Shown one piece after another: positions 21,412 through 30,289 of a DNA stretch of 64,000 nucleotides (position 1 is its first letter; each line of letters starts with the position of its first letter). Location: positions 14,699,001-14,763,000 of the forward strand of contig NC_092673.1 in assembly GCF_964355755.1 (NCBI RefSeq), written 5' to 3'. Both the position numbers and the translations under genes were made by a program. Origin of the DNA: Antedon mediterranea (taxonomy: Eukaryota > Echinodermata > Crinoidea > Comatulida > Antedonidae). The notes beneath the pieces are model-generated. The model did not search any database and was not told where the DNA came from. It saw only the letters and a program-made list of their open reading frames with translations.

Positions 21412-22651
21412 ATGTCGTCATTGTGGAGCAGATTGGCAACCTACAAAAACTGGCCGGCAAAAAAAAAACGGCGTCGCGCCTTATAGTGCCATGGCTCGCT
21501 CCGGATTCTACTACACCGGAGTCGGCGACTGCGTTGAATGCTTCTGTTGCCGCGGTCAACTGAAAGGATTGAAATCTGGAGATAACGTGGAACAAGAACA
21601 CGAGAGACTTTACCCGCACTGCGGCTACTTGCCGTCACGTCGCAACGCCTACCGGGTCGACGACGGCACCACGAACAAACAAACGTCGTCGTCGTCGTCG
21701 TCGTCGGTTCTAAAAATTTGCTACCCTAAATTCGCCGACTTGCACGAAAGACGACGGACATTTGCACGCTGGAAGATCCCTGCGGCAGGCAGAATTGCAG
21801 AAGCCGGGTTCTTCGCGATCGACGTCGAGGCGGGTCGTGCAGCGTGCTACAACTGTGCCGTCGTGCTGGACTTCCGGTCGACCGATGAAAGATGCGACCC
21901 GTTGTTCGAGCATGCAAGATTTTATCCGTTTTGCGACCTGTTGATTCAGACTAAAGGTACCGCCTACGTAGAGTACGTCAGAAATGCGACGGAGAGAGCG
22001 GTCGAGAAGAAATGTGACGTAAAGCCCGTTCCCGAGTTGTTTGAAGCACTTTCGCTGCACGTCTCCTCCGAAGGCGCAAACAAAGTTCACTCGAGTGGTC
22101 TCTGCAAAATAGATGGGTGGAAAGAGAAGGAAAAAGAAGAAGATGAAGAAGAAGAAGAAGAGAAGAAAAAAGGAGACGTATGGAAAAACAAGACAACGTC
22201 TGCCATCACCGTCGCCTGTCTATTGGAAGAGGAGATGAAACGTAAACCCATCCAGCAGGTCGTAGAGATGGGCTACACCATCGACACCGTGGAAAACGTT
22301 GTGCTGCAAAAATTGAAAGAAGGCAAACATTTCGATTCTGTCGTGCAGTTGTTCGACGCCGTGACGACCCAACTCGCTCAGAAAGAGGACGGCGAAAAAA
22401 GTGCGGAGGTAGTGGCAAAGCCGCCTGCCCACGCTTCCGACTCGAAAGATAAGAGCATCGTCGATTTACGTTCTAAGGTGACGCAACTTCTAGACCAACG
22501 TCTTTGCAAGGTGTGCATGGAACAGGATTCGAACGTTTGTTTTCTTCCCTGCGGTCACATTTCAGCCTGCGAATCTTGCGGCCGACAGCTTTCAGAGTGT
22601 CCGATCTGCAGAGGCGTTATCGACACACAAAAGAAAGTCTTTCTGGCTTGA
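21412..22651 (+). pseudogene. Viral inhibitor of apoptosis (BIR-BIR-UBA-RING), frameshifted at a poly-A run
   Basis: The ATG at 21412 begins a BIR domain (RLATYKNWP). At 21459-21468 ten consecutive A residues put the rest of the domain in another frame, which is open to 22651. The second frame gives the BIR 1 zinc ligands (CFCC...H...C), a second BIR (residues about 77-156 of that frame: CYNC...HARFYPFC), an acidic Glu/Lys linker, a UBA-like segment (about 250-298, VVEMGYTIDTV) and a C-terminal RING (339-373: CKVC, LPCGH, CPIC). This architecture is that of cellular cIAP E3 ligases. The homopolymer break could be a decay mutation, an assembly error or slippage. Predicted role: blocking host cell death through ubiquitin ligation. 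Confidence 0.85.
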
Positions 22652-22833
22652 ATCGAACAAAGAAACAGGATCGCCTCTTCTCTGCTTTTCGCCGTCGTTT
22701 GAAACGTATTAGCATTTTACAACACACGCGGAAGGGATTCAGTCGTTCATTCGTCTTCGGTGCTGGGAGGAAGCACAGTTCAAAAACCGCACACACACAC
22801 ACACACACACTCGAAAGGGTGAGGAAAAGCAAC
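22652..22833. other. Spacer with (CA)n microsatellite
   Basis: Short gene-free stretch between the IAP and kinase 2 genes. It holds a CA-repeat at about 22788-22809. No clear TATA box. Confidence 0.6.
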
Positions 22834-25113
22834 ATGCAGTCAACCGATCGTCAAACGAGATACGACGACGATTACCAACGGTACAAAATCGACCAGACAA
22901 GACGACACGTCGACGATCGAACGCCTCGAGAACACGATCGTCGAAGAAGAAGACACGTCGACGATTGAACGCGCCCCGAACACGATCGGAGAAGACGACA
23001 CGGCGACCACGACGTTAAAAAGACGGAACACGATAGGCGAAGGTCGCTCCAGAACGAAAATCAGATAACAAGCCGCAGCAAAGGCAAAGCTCGGAGGACC
23101 GACGATCGTCGACGGGAACGCGACGGCAAAAATTGGACGGAGGAAGAATGGCGAATGACATCCGGTCGACGCGGAGACGGTTCTACCGAGGAACGGCCAA
23201 AAAAAAAACTCGACGCGGGTGCGGCGACCACGAAGCGGACCCTGGAGAAGCGACGCACGTCGTCACATCCGACGACCGATTACGTCAGGCCCTCCAAGGA
23301 GTTCAAAACGTCGAACGTGCCGTCTCCTCTTCTCGTGTCGTCTCCTCTTCTTATGCCCCCTCCTCCGGTTCCGAAACCGAGGGCCGCCGCCGCCGACAGA
23401 CAAAACGACATCGTAAAGACGATAAGTTACGCAAAATTGCCAAACGAACCCTCCAGACGAGGCTTGTTCTTGGTGAACGACAAAGGCACGTTCGGGCAGG
23501 TCAAGTCTGTCGAAACCGAAGCGTCCTTGGTCGAAAAGAGACGTTTCAAAACATTCGATCTGCTCGACAGGCGTCAGAGCCTCACTTTCAACAAAGAGAC
23601 AATGATTTTGGCGTACGCAAACGACAAGGTCTGCAACTCCAAACGGTACGTGCCGACCATAACTCAAGCCACCATCGCAGACGGAGTGGTGCAGACCATA
23701 CGCACGACGAACGAAGGGTGCGACTTGTTCACGCTGAGATTCAAGTTCGGCTTGCTGCCGTCCGTCAGAAGACTGTACAACCACATGAACGCTGGCATCA
23801 ATCACCTGAGGAACATCGGAATAATGCACAACGACATAACGACGAAGAACGTGACGTACAACAGAGTCAAAGATCTGTACGTCCTGATAGATTTAGGTTC
23901 GGCCGAGTTCTGCGAGAGGAACGTCGAATCGCTGGGAATAGAATTGACGGAAAAAGATTCCAAAAGTTTCGGAGGGATCGGAAAAGTTCGAAAAGGCTCC
24001 GCCGTTTCAAAGTACATTCCGCCCGACACCGAGATCTACATCATGGACGCGGACCCTAAAATGGGCAGCGTAAGAAGTCCTTACAAACTCGTGACGACGT
24101 CTTCCAGAGACGTGAGCCACGTCATGACGGACAGGCCGATCAAGATGTTGTCGCCCAAGTCCGATCTCTACTCGGCTGCGATAACCGTGGCGGCCATGCT
24201 CGACACCGAAGCTGTGCGGCCGTTGAGGAACGTCGACTATTCGGACATGCTCGTCGTGAACGCGGTCGGCGGCGACCATCTCGAACTTCGTGATGCGGCC
24301 GAGAAGAAAGTGCACATAATGCAGGTTCTTCTTGGCGCTTGTCGGCAGCTGGTGGAACTGAGAGGCGGCATGACGGAACAGGAGGCGACGTTCTGGTACA
24401 CGTACATCAACTCGGATCCGAGGATCTGCAAAGCTCTCTCCTCGAAGCCGTCCGATCCCGTTTCCTTGTTGGATCGGTTCCGGAACGTGCTCGGCGAACG
24501 GTTCACGAACCGGCTGAGGAACAACCTGAACCCGATTCCGGAGAAGAGAAAGTTTTACGTCGATGACGTCGTCTACAAAGTCGATCAGAGGACCAGAGTC
24601 GAGTCGTTTGACAGTTTGGCGGTGGTGTTTTCCGCAAAAAACCTTGTTCACTTACTCTACAGAGAAGAGGGCATCGTGGTGGGAGACTTGAAAGTTCGAC
24701 AGTTGCAGAACGAAAAAGGACAAGCGACGAAAATCGCCTTCGTCGATCACGTGGAGCTCATGGTCGACGCACCCGATCTGCCGATGTCGTTCCTCGCATC
24801 GGCGCTCTATCTGCTGTCGTTATTCGCAGAAACGGTCGTGTTTGCCACGTACAACGACCGGGAACGTCAGTCTCTGGCCTCCATGTTTTCGGAACATCGA
24901 CGCACTTCCAACGGAGACGTGCTGGTGAAGGTGGACAACAGCATCCGGAGGATCCAGGTTCTGAAAAAAGGTGTGAAAAAACCATCCCGATTGCAACAGA
25001 CGGCGAGGAAAAATACGATCCGTGCCATCTTTCAGGAAGTGTTAAAACCGGAGGTGCGCCCGATTTCGCCCATACACTCGCCCCGGAAAGTAAAGGGCCC
25101 GGAACAATCATGA
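22834..25113 (+). pseudogene. Viral protein kinase gene 2, catalytic residues intact, N-terminal stop codon
   Basis: From ATG 23155 the protein has 652 codons. Numbering from there: glycine loop GTFGQV (111-116), Lys near 128, helix-C Glu in NKETM (148), catalytic loop HNDITTKN (225-232) with Asp and Asn kept, and DLG (246-248). Residues about 480-640 form a conserved C-terminal domain shared with kinase 1. In the same frame an Arg/Asp-rich extension runs upstream to an ATG at 22834, with a repeated EHDRRRR motif, and is interrupted by one TGA at 22966-22968. Its sister repeat has CGA at that position, so the stop looks like a C-to-T change at a CpG. If translation starts at 23155, the kinase is complete. 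It overlaps the next gene by ATGA at 25110-25113. Likely a nuclear or cytoplasmic Ser/Thr kinase. Confidence 0.75.
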
Positions 25114-25877
25114 CGTACACAACCGTTCAATCCAGTTGCAACAGAGCGTCGATGAACTTCTTCCTGGTGAACGTGGTGTCTTCGCAAAACATCGCGCATC
25201 GATATCCGTACGACACGCGCGAGACGGCGCAATCCATCCACATGAGAGGCACGAAATTGCAAGACGACATGATAGAATTTCAATCGCCTCTGAAAAGAGG
25301 ATCGACCGCGCTGTATTTCGTTTCCACAGGATCGACGAACATCACGACGAGGGGTAACTTCAACGTGAGAACGAAAACTTCGCTCAACTACCAACTGCAA
25401 CAGGCGATAACTTGGAGAAAGTACAAGAGCGTACCTATGCACATTTCGACAAACAACCTGAACCATGCAGGTAGGATGTACGGCGTGCTGGACGATCCGT
25501 CTGATGTCGTCGAACGTCTTAAGCTTTTGGAATCTTTGACGGTCGACAGCAACGATCTGTTTCCGTCGGTCAAGTTCACCATCCCGTACCACGTGGACGG
25601 ACGAACGAGAAAGTTCCAGTTGTTTTCTCTTTCTCTTTGCTGCAACACTCAGTTTCAGGCGGTCGCTTCTCTCAAGCAAACCGGTCGCACGTTCCTCGAC
25701 ATGATATTAAGGCACGTCGACAAATTCGATTCAGAACTGTCCCGAAAGTGCATTGCAGAGGAGCTGGATTGTGGCGAACCGTTGAACGATCGAAGGCTGC
25801 TGGAGATAAGTCCGTCGAACCGTCCGATCTGCTGCAAAAGGTCCGGTTGCAAACGCAAACGGTACGTCACAAAGTGA
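25110..25877 (+). CDS. TATA-binding-protein-like viral protein
   Basis: 255 residues, starting at an ATG that overlaps the kinase 2 stop. Two tandem halves resemble the two repeats of the TBP saddle. The first has FLVNVVSSQNI followed by STALYFVSTGSTNITTRG; the second has HISTNNLN, NDLFPSVKF and FQLFSLSLCC with a following helix (TFLDMILRHV). A short Cys/Arg-rich tail (PICCKRSGCKRKR) follows. TBP-like proteins are used by beta- and gammaherpesviruses to drive late transcription, and another type occurs in nimaviruses. The likely role is promoter recognition for late viral genes. The call rests on pattern similarity and needs a structural comparison. Confidence 0.55.
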   Translation: MTYTTVQSSCNRASMNFFLVNVVSSQNIAHRYPYDTRETAQSIHMRGTKLQDDMIEFQSPLKRGSTALYFVSTGSTNITTRGNFNVRTKTSLNYQLQQAITWRKYKSVPMHISTNNLNHAGRMYGVLDDPSDVVERLKLLESLTVDSNDLFPSVKFTIPYHVDGRTRKFQLFSLSLCCNTQFQAVASLKQTGRTFLDMILRHVDKFDSELSRKCIAEELDCGEPLNDRRLLEISPSNRPICCKRSGCKRKRYVTK

Positions 25878-25919
25878 AAAACTTTTGTGTTTTTTTGTTT
25901 TTTGTTTTTTGTTGTTGTA

Positions 25920-26153
25920 ATGTCAGACTCTCCCGAAGAGTACTTACCTGTGAAAAACATTAAGATCCAGAAATTGGACTTTAGAAACTCTTCTTTGTAC
26001 ATGAGAAGACGACCGATCAAGGTATTTCAGAACGTTGGAAATGTCGCTGAACCTGTCCAGAAGAAAGATTATTTTACAAGTAATAACGGACTAAGGAATC
26101 ATACCGAAAAAGCTGGCGATTCTTTCCCGACGGAGAAAAACGACTCGAAATAG
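25920..26153 (+). CDS. Small viral protein, unknown
   Basis: 77 codons from ATG 25920 (MSDSPEEYLPVKN); the frame is open upstream, but that part is a T-rich spacer translated as Phe/Val. The protein is hydrophilic and basic, with no motif. It lies in the same direction as its neighbours, between the TBP-like gene and the next small gene. Codon use is less GC-rich than in the flanking genes, so it may be less constrained. Confidence 0.45.
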   Translation: MSDSPEEYLPVKNIKIQKLDFRNSSLYMRRRPIKVFQNVGNVAEPVQKKDYFTSNNGLRNHTEKAGDSFPTEKNDSK

Positions 26154-26318
26154 ACAGGGGCAAAAAAAAAAAAACATTTTAGAAAAACAACTATAACTGA
26201 TTAAATAGTAAACATTTTACAGTATATTAATACAGAAATAGACTTGCAAGAAAAGAATAATATTTACAAAATTCACAGAAAAAAAGAAAAGAAAGGGGAA
26301 AAAAAAAACAACACAAGA

Positions 26319-26543
26319 ATGAGCACAAACATATACATTGAAATGCCGGTCTTCCACATGGAAAGGGTTCTGAAAGTGCTACGCCTTAAAAAAAAGCAAC
26401 ACAGCGGCAACGACGGCGATGCGGATGAAAAAAACAAAAAAGACTTGTGCGAAGTGATCGACAAAATAGAGAGATTGATAGATTGCAAAGCAGAAAGTGA
26501 AAATACTTTATCTTCTAAATTTAAGAAAATGATGGTCGTTTGA
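26319..26543 (+). CDS. Small viral protein, unknown
   Basis: 74 codons from ATG 26319 (MSTNIYIEMPVFHME); an ATG-free A-rich frame extends upstream. It has a Lys-rich middle and a C-terminal amphipathic helix (CEVIDKIERLIDCK). The stop is followed at once by AATAAA (26544-26549), which supports a real transcript end. No recognisable family. Confidence 0.45.
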   Translation: MSTNIYIEMPVFHMERVLKVLRLKKKQHSGNDGDADEKNKKDLCEVIDKIERLIDCKAESENTLSSKFKKMMVV

Positions 26544-26639
26544 AATAAAAGGAAATTGAAATTTATATACATATATGTGTTTTTTATTTTTTTTCTTTTG
26601 TTGTTGTTGTTGTTGTTATGTTTCACAAGAATCTTTCTT

Positions 26640-27830
26640 ATGGACTTGTTCAAAGAGAGACCTGTGTTGAAGTTGGGATTGCCTCAACCTGCCGTGCAGG
26701 TCAGGTGGTCAAAGATAATGACAGTCGACCCTAGACATTTCAAGTCGTACGACTACGACGACTACGACGACGACGGCAGCGGCGGTGACAAGGGCAACGA
26801 TTACGGAAGGCGTTATCTGACCGGTCGTCTCTGGTTGACCAGAATCAAAGATTACACAGACTACACGACGCTTTCCCGAACTCTGCAGTCTCTGGACAAT
26901 TGGAGCGTGTTTGTGAGAAGCGGCAACCCCTCTCCAACGTTCCAGTGGTACTTCGACGGAAGGCGTTACGGATCCGACAACCCTTACTTCGAGCTTCTGA
27001 TGAGAATATTGAGGCATCTGTGTCTGTCGTACAACAGATCGCTACCGTTGTGTCCGAAGAACGTCGCTTGCGCAGTCGAAACCTGCCTCGACAATTTGGC
27101 CAAGACGGAAGGTGGCGTAGGCAGAAGCGGCGTGCATTTGGGCCCGCCTCCGATGTTCGTCGGGCACGACAGACGACAGATCGGATGGCTTAACGCAGAC
27201 TTCTTCTCTGCCCTTTTAACCCTGGAAACCTCGCAACGACTGATGGTAGGTCTGGCCGATAGATCTTCCCGTCTCGTTTTCGAAGGATTGCAAACGACAG
27301 AAAGCATCCTGAATTTCGAGTTGGCGGAAGTGGAATTCTTCGAATTTGTCGAGGACGTCGTGGAAGACGCAACGAACCCGTTGAGAGACTGGTGGGCGTA
27401 CGGAAAATATTTCAATTCCGTCTCGGCCAAATTCGTCCGTCCTCTGAGGTTACTCACCGAGGTCAAAGAAAGACACACCGCTTTCACGACGGACTCGGAC
27501 GTGTTCCTGCCAAGCGTTTGGAAACGGTTGAGAGCGACCGGGACCACGTTGCCTTCTTGCATAACCGAATCGACCGTGTTGCACGAAACGGACAGGAAAT
27601 GCAAGGAAAAGGTGATTTCGCTTTTTCTAGGAGAACACCTAGAGCCTGTCGAAGACGATCTCGCCGTAGACGAAAACAAGATAAGAAGGGAGAGGTTGAA
27701 ACGATGCATGAACGACGAGATCGACGAACGACCACCCAAATTTCTCGATTCGCCGTTTGTTTCAGGGAATCTACTGCTCGGCGTAAAAGATCTGGACGTG
27801 ACCGTGATTTGCGGATGCGCAATACTTTGA
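26640..27830 (+). CDS. Viral 396-aa protein of unknown function with CaaX-like C-terminus
   Basis: The ATG at 26640 (MDLFKERPVLKLG) is preferred; codons before it translate a T-rich spacer as a false hydrophobic leader. An acidic Tyr/Asp segment (about residues 37-50) is followed by a mixed body with no motif I know. The protein ends CAIL, a CaaX-type motif whose final Leu is typical of geranylgeranylation, so the product could be membrane-anchored. This is an inference from four residues. The gene is intact and converges with the polymerase gene across an AT-rich spacer. Confidence 0.7.
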   Translation: MDLFKERPVLKLGLPQPAVQVRWSKIMTVDPRHFKSYDYDDYDDDGSGGDKGNDYGRRYLTGRLWLTRIKDYTDYTTLSRTLQSLDNWSVFVRSGNPSPTFQWYFDGRRYGSDNPYFELLMRILRHLCLSYNRSLPLCPKNVACAVETCLDNLAKTEGGVGRSGVHLGPPPMFVGHDRRQIGWLNADFFSALLTLETSQRLMVGLADRSSRLVFEGLQTTESILNFELAEVEFFEFVEDVVEDATNPLRDWWAYGKYFNSVSAKFVRPLRLLTEVKERHTAFTTDSDVFLPSVWKRLRATGTTLPSCITESTVLHETDRKCKEKVISLFLGEHLEPVEDDLAVDENKIRRERLKRCMNDEIDERPPKFLDSPFVSGNLLLGVKDLDVTVICGCAIL

Positions 27831-28002
27831 CAAATTGACAAACAAAAGAATACAAAAAAAAACTGTTAAACAATATTTTTGGTTTTTTGTGTTTTTATTT
27901 CCTTCGACCATTTATTTATTTATTTTTTTTTCTTCTTCTTCTTTCGAAAGTAGACTTAAAACTATTTTTTTATTTATTTATTTTTTTTTTGGGGGGATTA
28001 TT
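27831..28002. terminator. Convergent AT-rich polyadenylation spacer
   Basis: Between the 396-aa gene (+) and the polymerase gene (-). It is made of T-runs and TTATTTATTTA-type tracts, giving AATAAA words on the minus strand for the polymerase transcript. Confidence 0.5.
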
Positions 28003-30030
28003 TTACGCTTCATCTTTTGCTGTGTAGTTCCATGCCTTTCCGCAGAATCGGTGTGCGTCGCAACACAAAGCGTTTGTACATCTTACGATGAATAATCTCC
28101 TCTCCCCGTTTTCGGGATCTACGCTTCGAAAGACCGGTTCGTTTTTTCTAACCTGTCGCTCTTCTTCGGCGGTCGACACCTTCACCGTGGAACAGCAACT
28201 GCCACTGAACAAATTCCACCCTCCGCAGAGCTGCAGCTCCTTCCGGGGCAGGTGCGTCGGAATCTTTTCCAAAGTATCTTTGATCTCCTTCAACCGATGC
28301 AATATGCTCGTTCGGCAGTCCCCTGCTTCCGCGTTCCAAATGATTACGCTCAAAACGTTGCTCTTGTCGAGTTGGCAAAATTTTTTCAGCTCTCGGATCA
28401 AGTGCTCGACTTCCACAGTCGGATGGATGCACGAATGCGACAGCGGATGATAGAAAACGCCTCCGTGTTTCAGGTGGTAAGGCGTCTGTCTGTAGCATCC
28501 GAGGGCGGCGCAAATCTTTTTGAATCTGTGAGAGTTCGTCTCATGTTTGCCCTTTCGAACGACGTCCCGGACCTCGATCGCTTCGTCGTCCTTCAGTTCG
28601 TCGACGACTCGACAAAATTCTTTTACGCAACAGTCTACCGCCGTATTGCTGTCTCCGATCCTCAGGGCTATGTCGATCATGACCTGTTCCAGTCGAGACA
28701 CGAATCTTTCGACGCCGGGCCTCGTCATCCCTGTGGTGCTCACCCTCCCGTCGGCATGGAGACACGCATACCTGTTCTTCTTGTCCGTCAGCAGCAAGCC
28801 GCGAAGCGTCTCCCTGTGTTTGAACCTTTGAAAGCTTCCTTCGCCCAAGACTCGGGTGAATTGCTCTTCCAGCTCCTGTCTCCCGCCTGGAACTATGTCC
28901 AAAAACAGCGAGTCGGTGTCGCCGTACAGCACCCGAGCACCGTTTTCTTCGGCGCAATTTTTTAGCGCGTTCAGTTGTTCCCTGCACTTTTCCGTCACGT
29001 GGTTGTAAAGGCTTTTCTTGCCAGACGTGCACAGACATCCGACGCATGCATTGGCCGCTTGTTTGTACGCGGCGGAGTTCTGGGGAGTGATGTTTTTTCC
29101 TTCTCTGGCCGACACCAGTCTTTTCATGACGGACGGAAGCAGACCTTCTCGTACTTCGGCGTCGACGAAAGAGCCGTCTTCGAGAGCCGTCGACTCGTCC
29201 ACGTTTTTGTCGATGATGAACCTCGGATAGCAAGACTGAAAGTCGTACACGTCGACGTCTCTGTGAATGCCGGACACGGTGTCCAGCACCAGGCCACCTC
29301 TGCACGTTTCGTCTTCGTTGACGCTTCCTTTGGGCTTCGGGTCCGCATTGCTCCTCGGAAACACCACACGCTGACGCTGCGCTTCTCTGCACAGCACCGA
29401 CGAAAGGACGCCGGTCGACGATCCGTTGGAGAACTTTCCCACTATTCTGGACAAGTTCGTCTCGATTTCGACCAATTTTTTCGCTTCCACCTCCGACACG
29501 TAGCGTTCCAGCACGCAAACGTCGTCGTCTAGCTTTTTCGCCGACAAGCTCGCCGCTAGCTCGTGACAAGATTCGTAACCGACGTAATCGTAGACGGAGT
29601 CGTTGTCGCCGCCCGCCGGCGACCGTACGTGTTTCGAAGTGTCCAAGCACACGGGGAACCCGTCAACGGCAAGGGTTACCTCGCACACCCGACATCTGGC
29701 GACGATGCTGTCCTTGACCCGACCACCGTGATACACGAACACGTCGGCAGATTCGATCGACTTTGCGATTTCCGACAGCGTGTCGATCTCTGCATTTTCG
29801 CCGTGCAGTCTCTTTCCGTCGGACAGCATCGCCGAAATTATTTGACCGTTCACGTCCCACCTGAGAACTACGCACAACACCGACAGTCGCACCGGGTGAA
29901 CGTTCTGTCGTTCCAAGTGGATCTGCTCGTCGTACGTCAAGCTTTCGACGTTGCCGTCTTCGTCTTCGGAGTAACTGTGCCAAGCGCATCCGTGAACCCC
30001 GACCGCGCACTGAGCGTCCAGGTCGCCCAC
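28003..30030 (-). CDS. Family B DNA polymerase, 5' end damaged or missing
   Basis: Numbering from the GTG at 30030: an exonuclease II-like segment (DVFVYHGGRVKD, 96-107), motif A DFQSCYP (263-269) preceded by a typical GGLV...G lead-in, motif B KQAANACVGC (323-332), motif C YGDTDS (369-374) and a KKxRY element (417-421). All polymerase catalytic aspartates are present. The frame is open to 30108 but has no ATG there before a TAG (30109-30111). An ATG exists at 30122 in another frame, so the N-terminus is probably lost or frameshifted. At about 675-700 residues it is far shorter than herpesvirus polymerases (usually over 1000). The first exonuclease motif (RWDVNG) has Asn where Glu is expected. 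It should extend viral DNA if complete; the tail is Cys-rich. Confidence 0.8.
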   Translation of the reverse strand: MGDLDAQCAVGVHGCAWHSYSEDEDGNVESLTYDEQIHLERQNVHPVRLSVLCVVLRWDVNGQIISAMLSDGKRLHGENAEIDTLSEIAKSIESADVFVYHGGRVKDSIVARCRVCEVTLAVDGFPVCLDTSKHVRSPAGGDNDSVYDYVGYESCHELAASLSAKKLDDDVCVLERYVSEVEAKKLVEIETNLSRIVGKFSNGSSTGVLSSVLCREAQRQRVVFPRSNADPKPKGSVNEDETCRGGLVLDTVSGIHRDVDVYDFQSCYPRFIIDKNVDESTALEDGSFVDAEVREGLLPSVMKRLVSAREGKNITPQNSAAYKQAANACVGCLCTSGKKSLYNHVTEKCREQLNALKNCAEENGARVLYGDTDSLFLDIVPGGRQELEEQFTRVLGEGSFQRFKHRETLRGLLLTDKKNRYACLHADGRVSTTGMTRPGVERFVSRLEQVMIDIALRIGDSNTAVDCCVKEFCRVVDELKDDEAIEVRDVVRKGKHETNSHRFKKICAALGCYRQTPYHLKHGGVFYHPLSHSCIHPTVEVEHLIRELKKFCQLDKSNVLSVIIWNAEAGDCRTSILHRLKEIKDTLEKIPTHLPRKELQLCGGWNLFSGSCCSTVKVSTAEEERQVRKNEPVFRSVDPENGERRLFIVRCTNALCCDAHRFCGKAWNYTAKDEA

Positions 30031-30227
30031 GGACGAGGGGAGGTTGCCGAAGAGGTTGTCGACCTTGATGCCGTTCCTTTCGTCGGTCGTGAGCCTCCTG
30101 TACTTCTTCTATACCAAAACATGATAACAAAAAAAAAAAAAAAAAAAAAAATGTATAATATGCGAGGAAAGCACGAACAACGCTGGACCTTCCTCAAGTT
30201 GGTTACGTTCTCTCAACCCCACGGCAT

Positions 30228-30234
30228 TATATAG
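30228..30234 (+). promoter_or_regulatory. TATA box of F-box gene 1
   Basis: TATATAG, 26 bp before the first ATG (30254) and 62 bp before the second (30290). A start site about 30 bp downstream would fall just past the first ATG, which favours the ATG at 30290. A matching box lies at the same place before the second F-box gene. Confidence 0.5.
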
Positions 30235-30289
30235 TAGGATTTAAATCTGTAGAATGTATAGAGTCTGGCCGAATAACAAGCATCCAAGA

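Noticed and set aside
28541-29650. Minus-strand frame of 369 codons overlapping the polymerase.
   Set aside because: Arg/Gly-rich shadow in another frame of the polymerase gene, which has all catalytic motifs.
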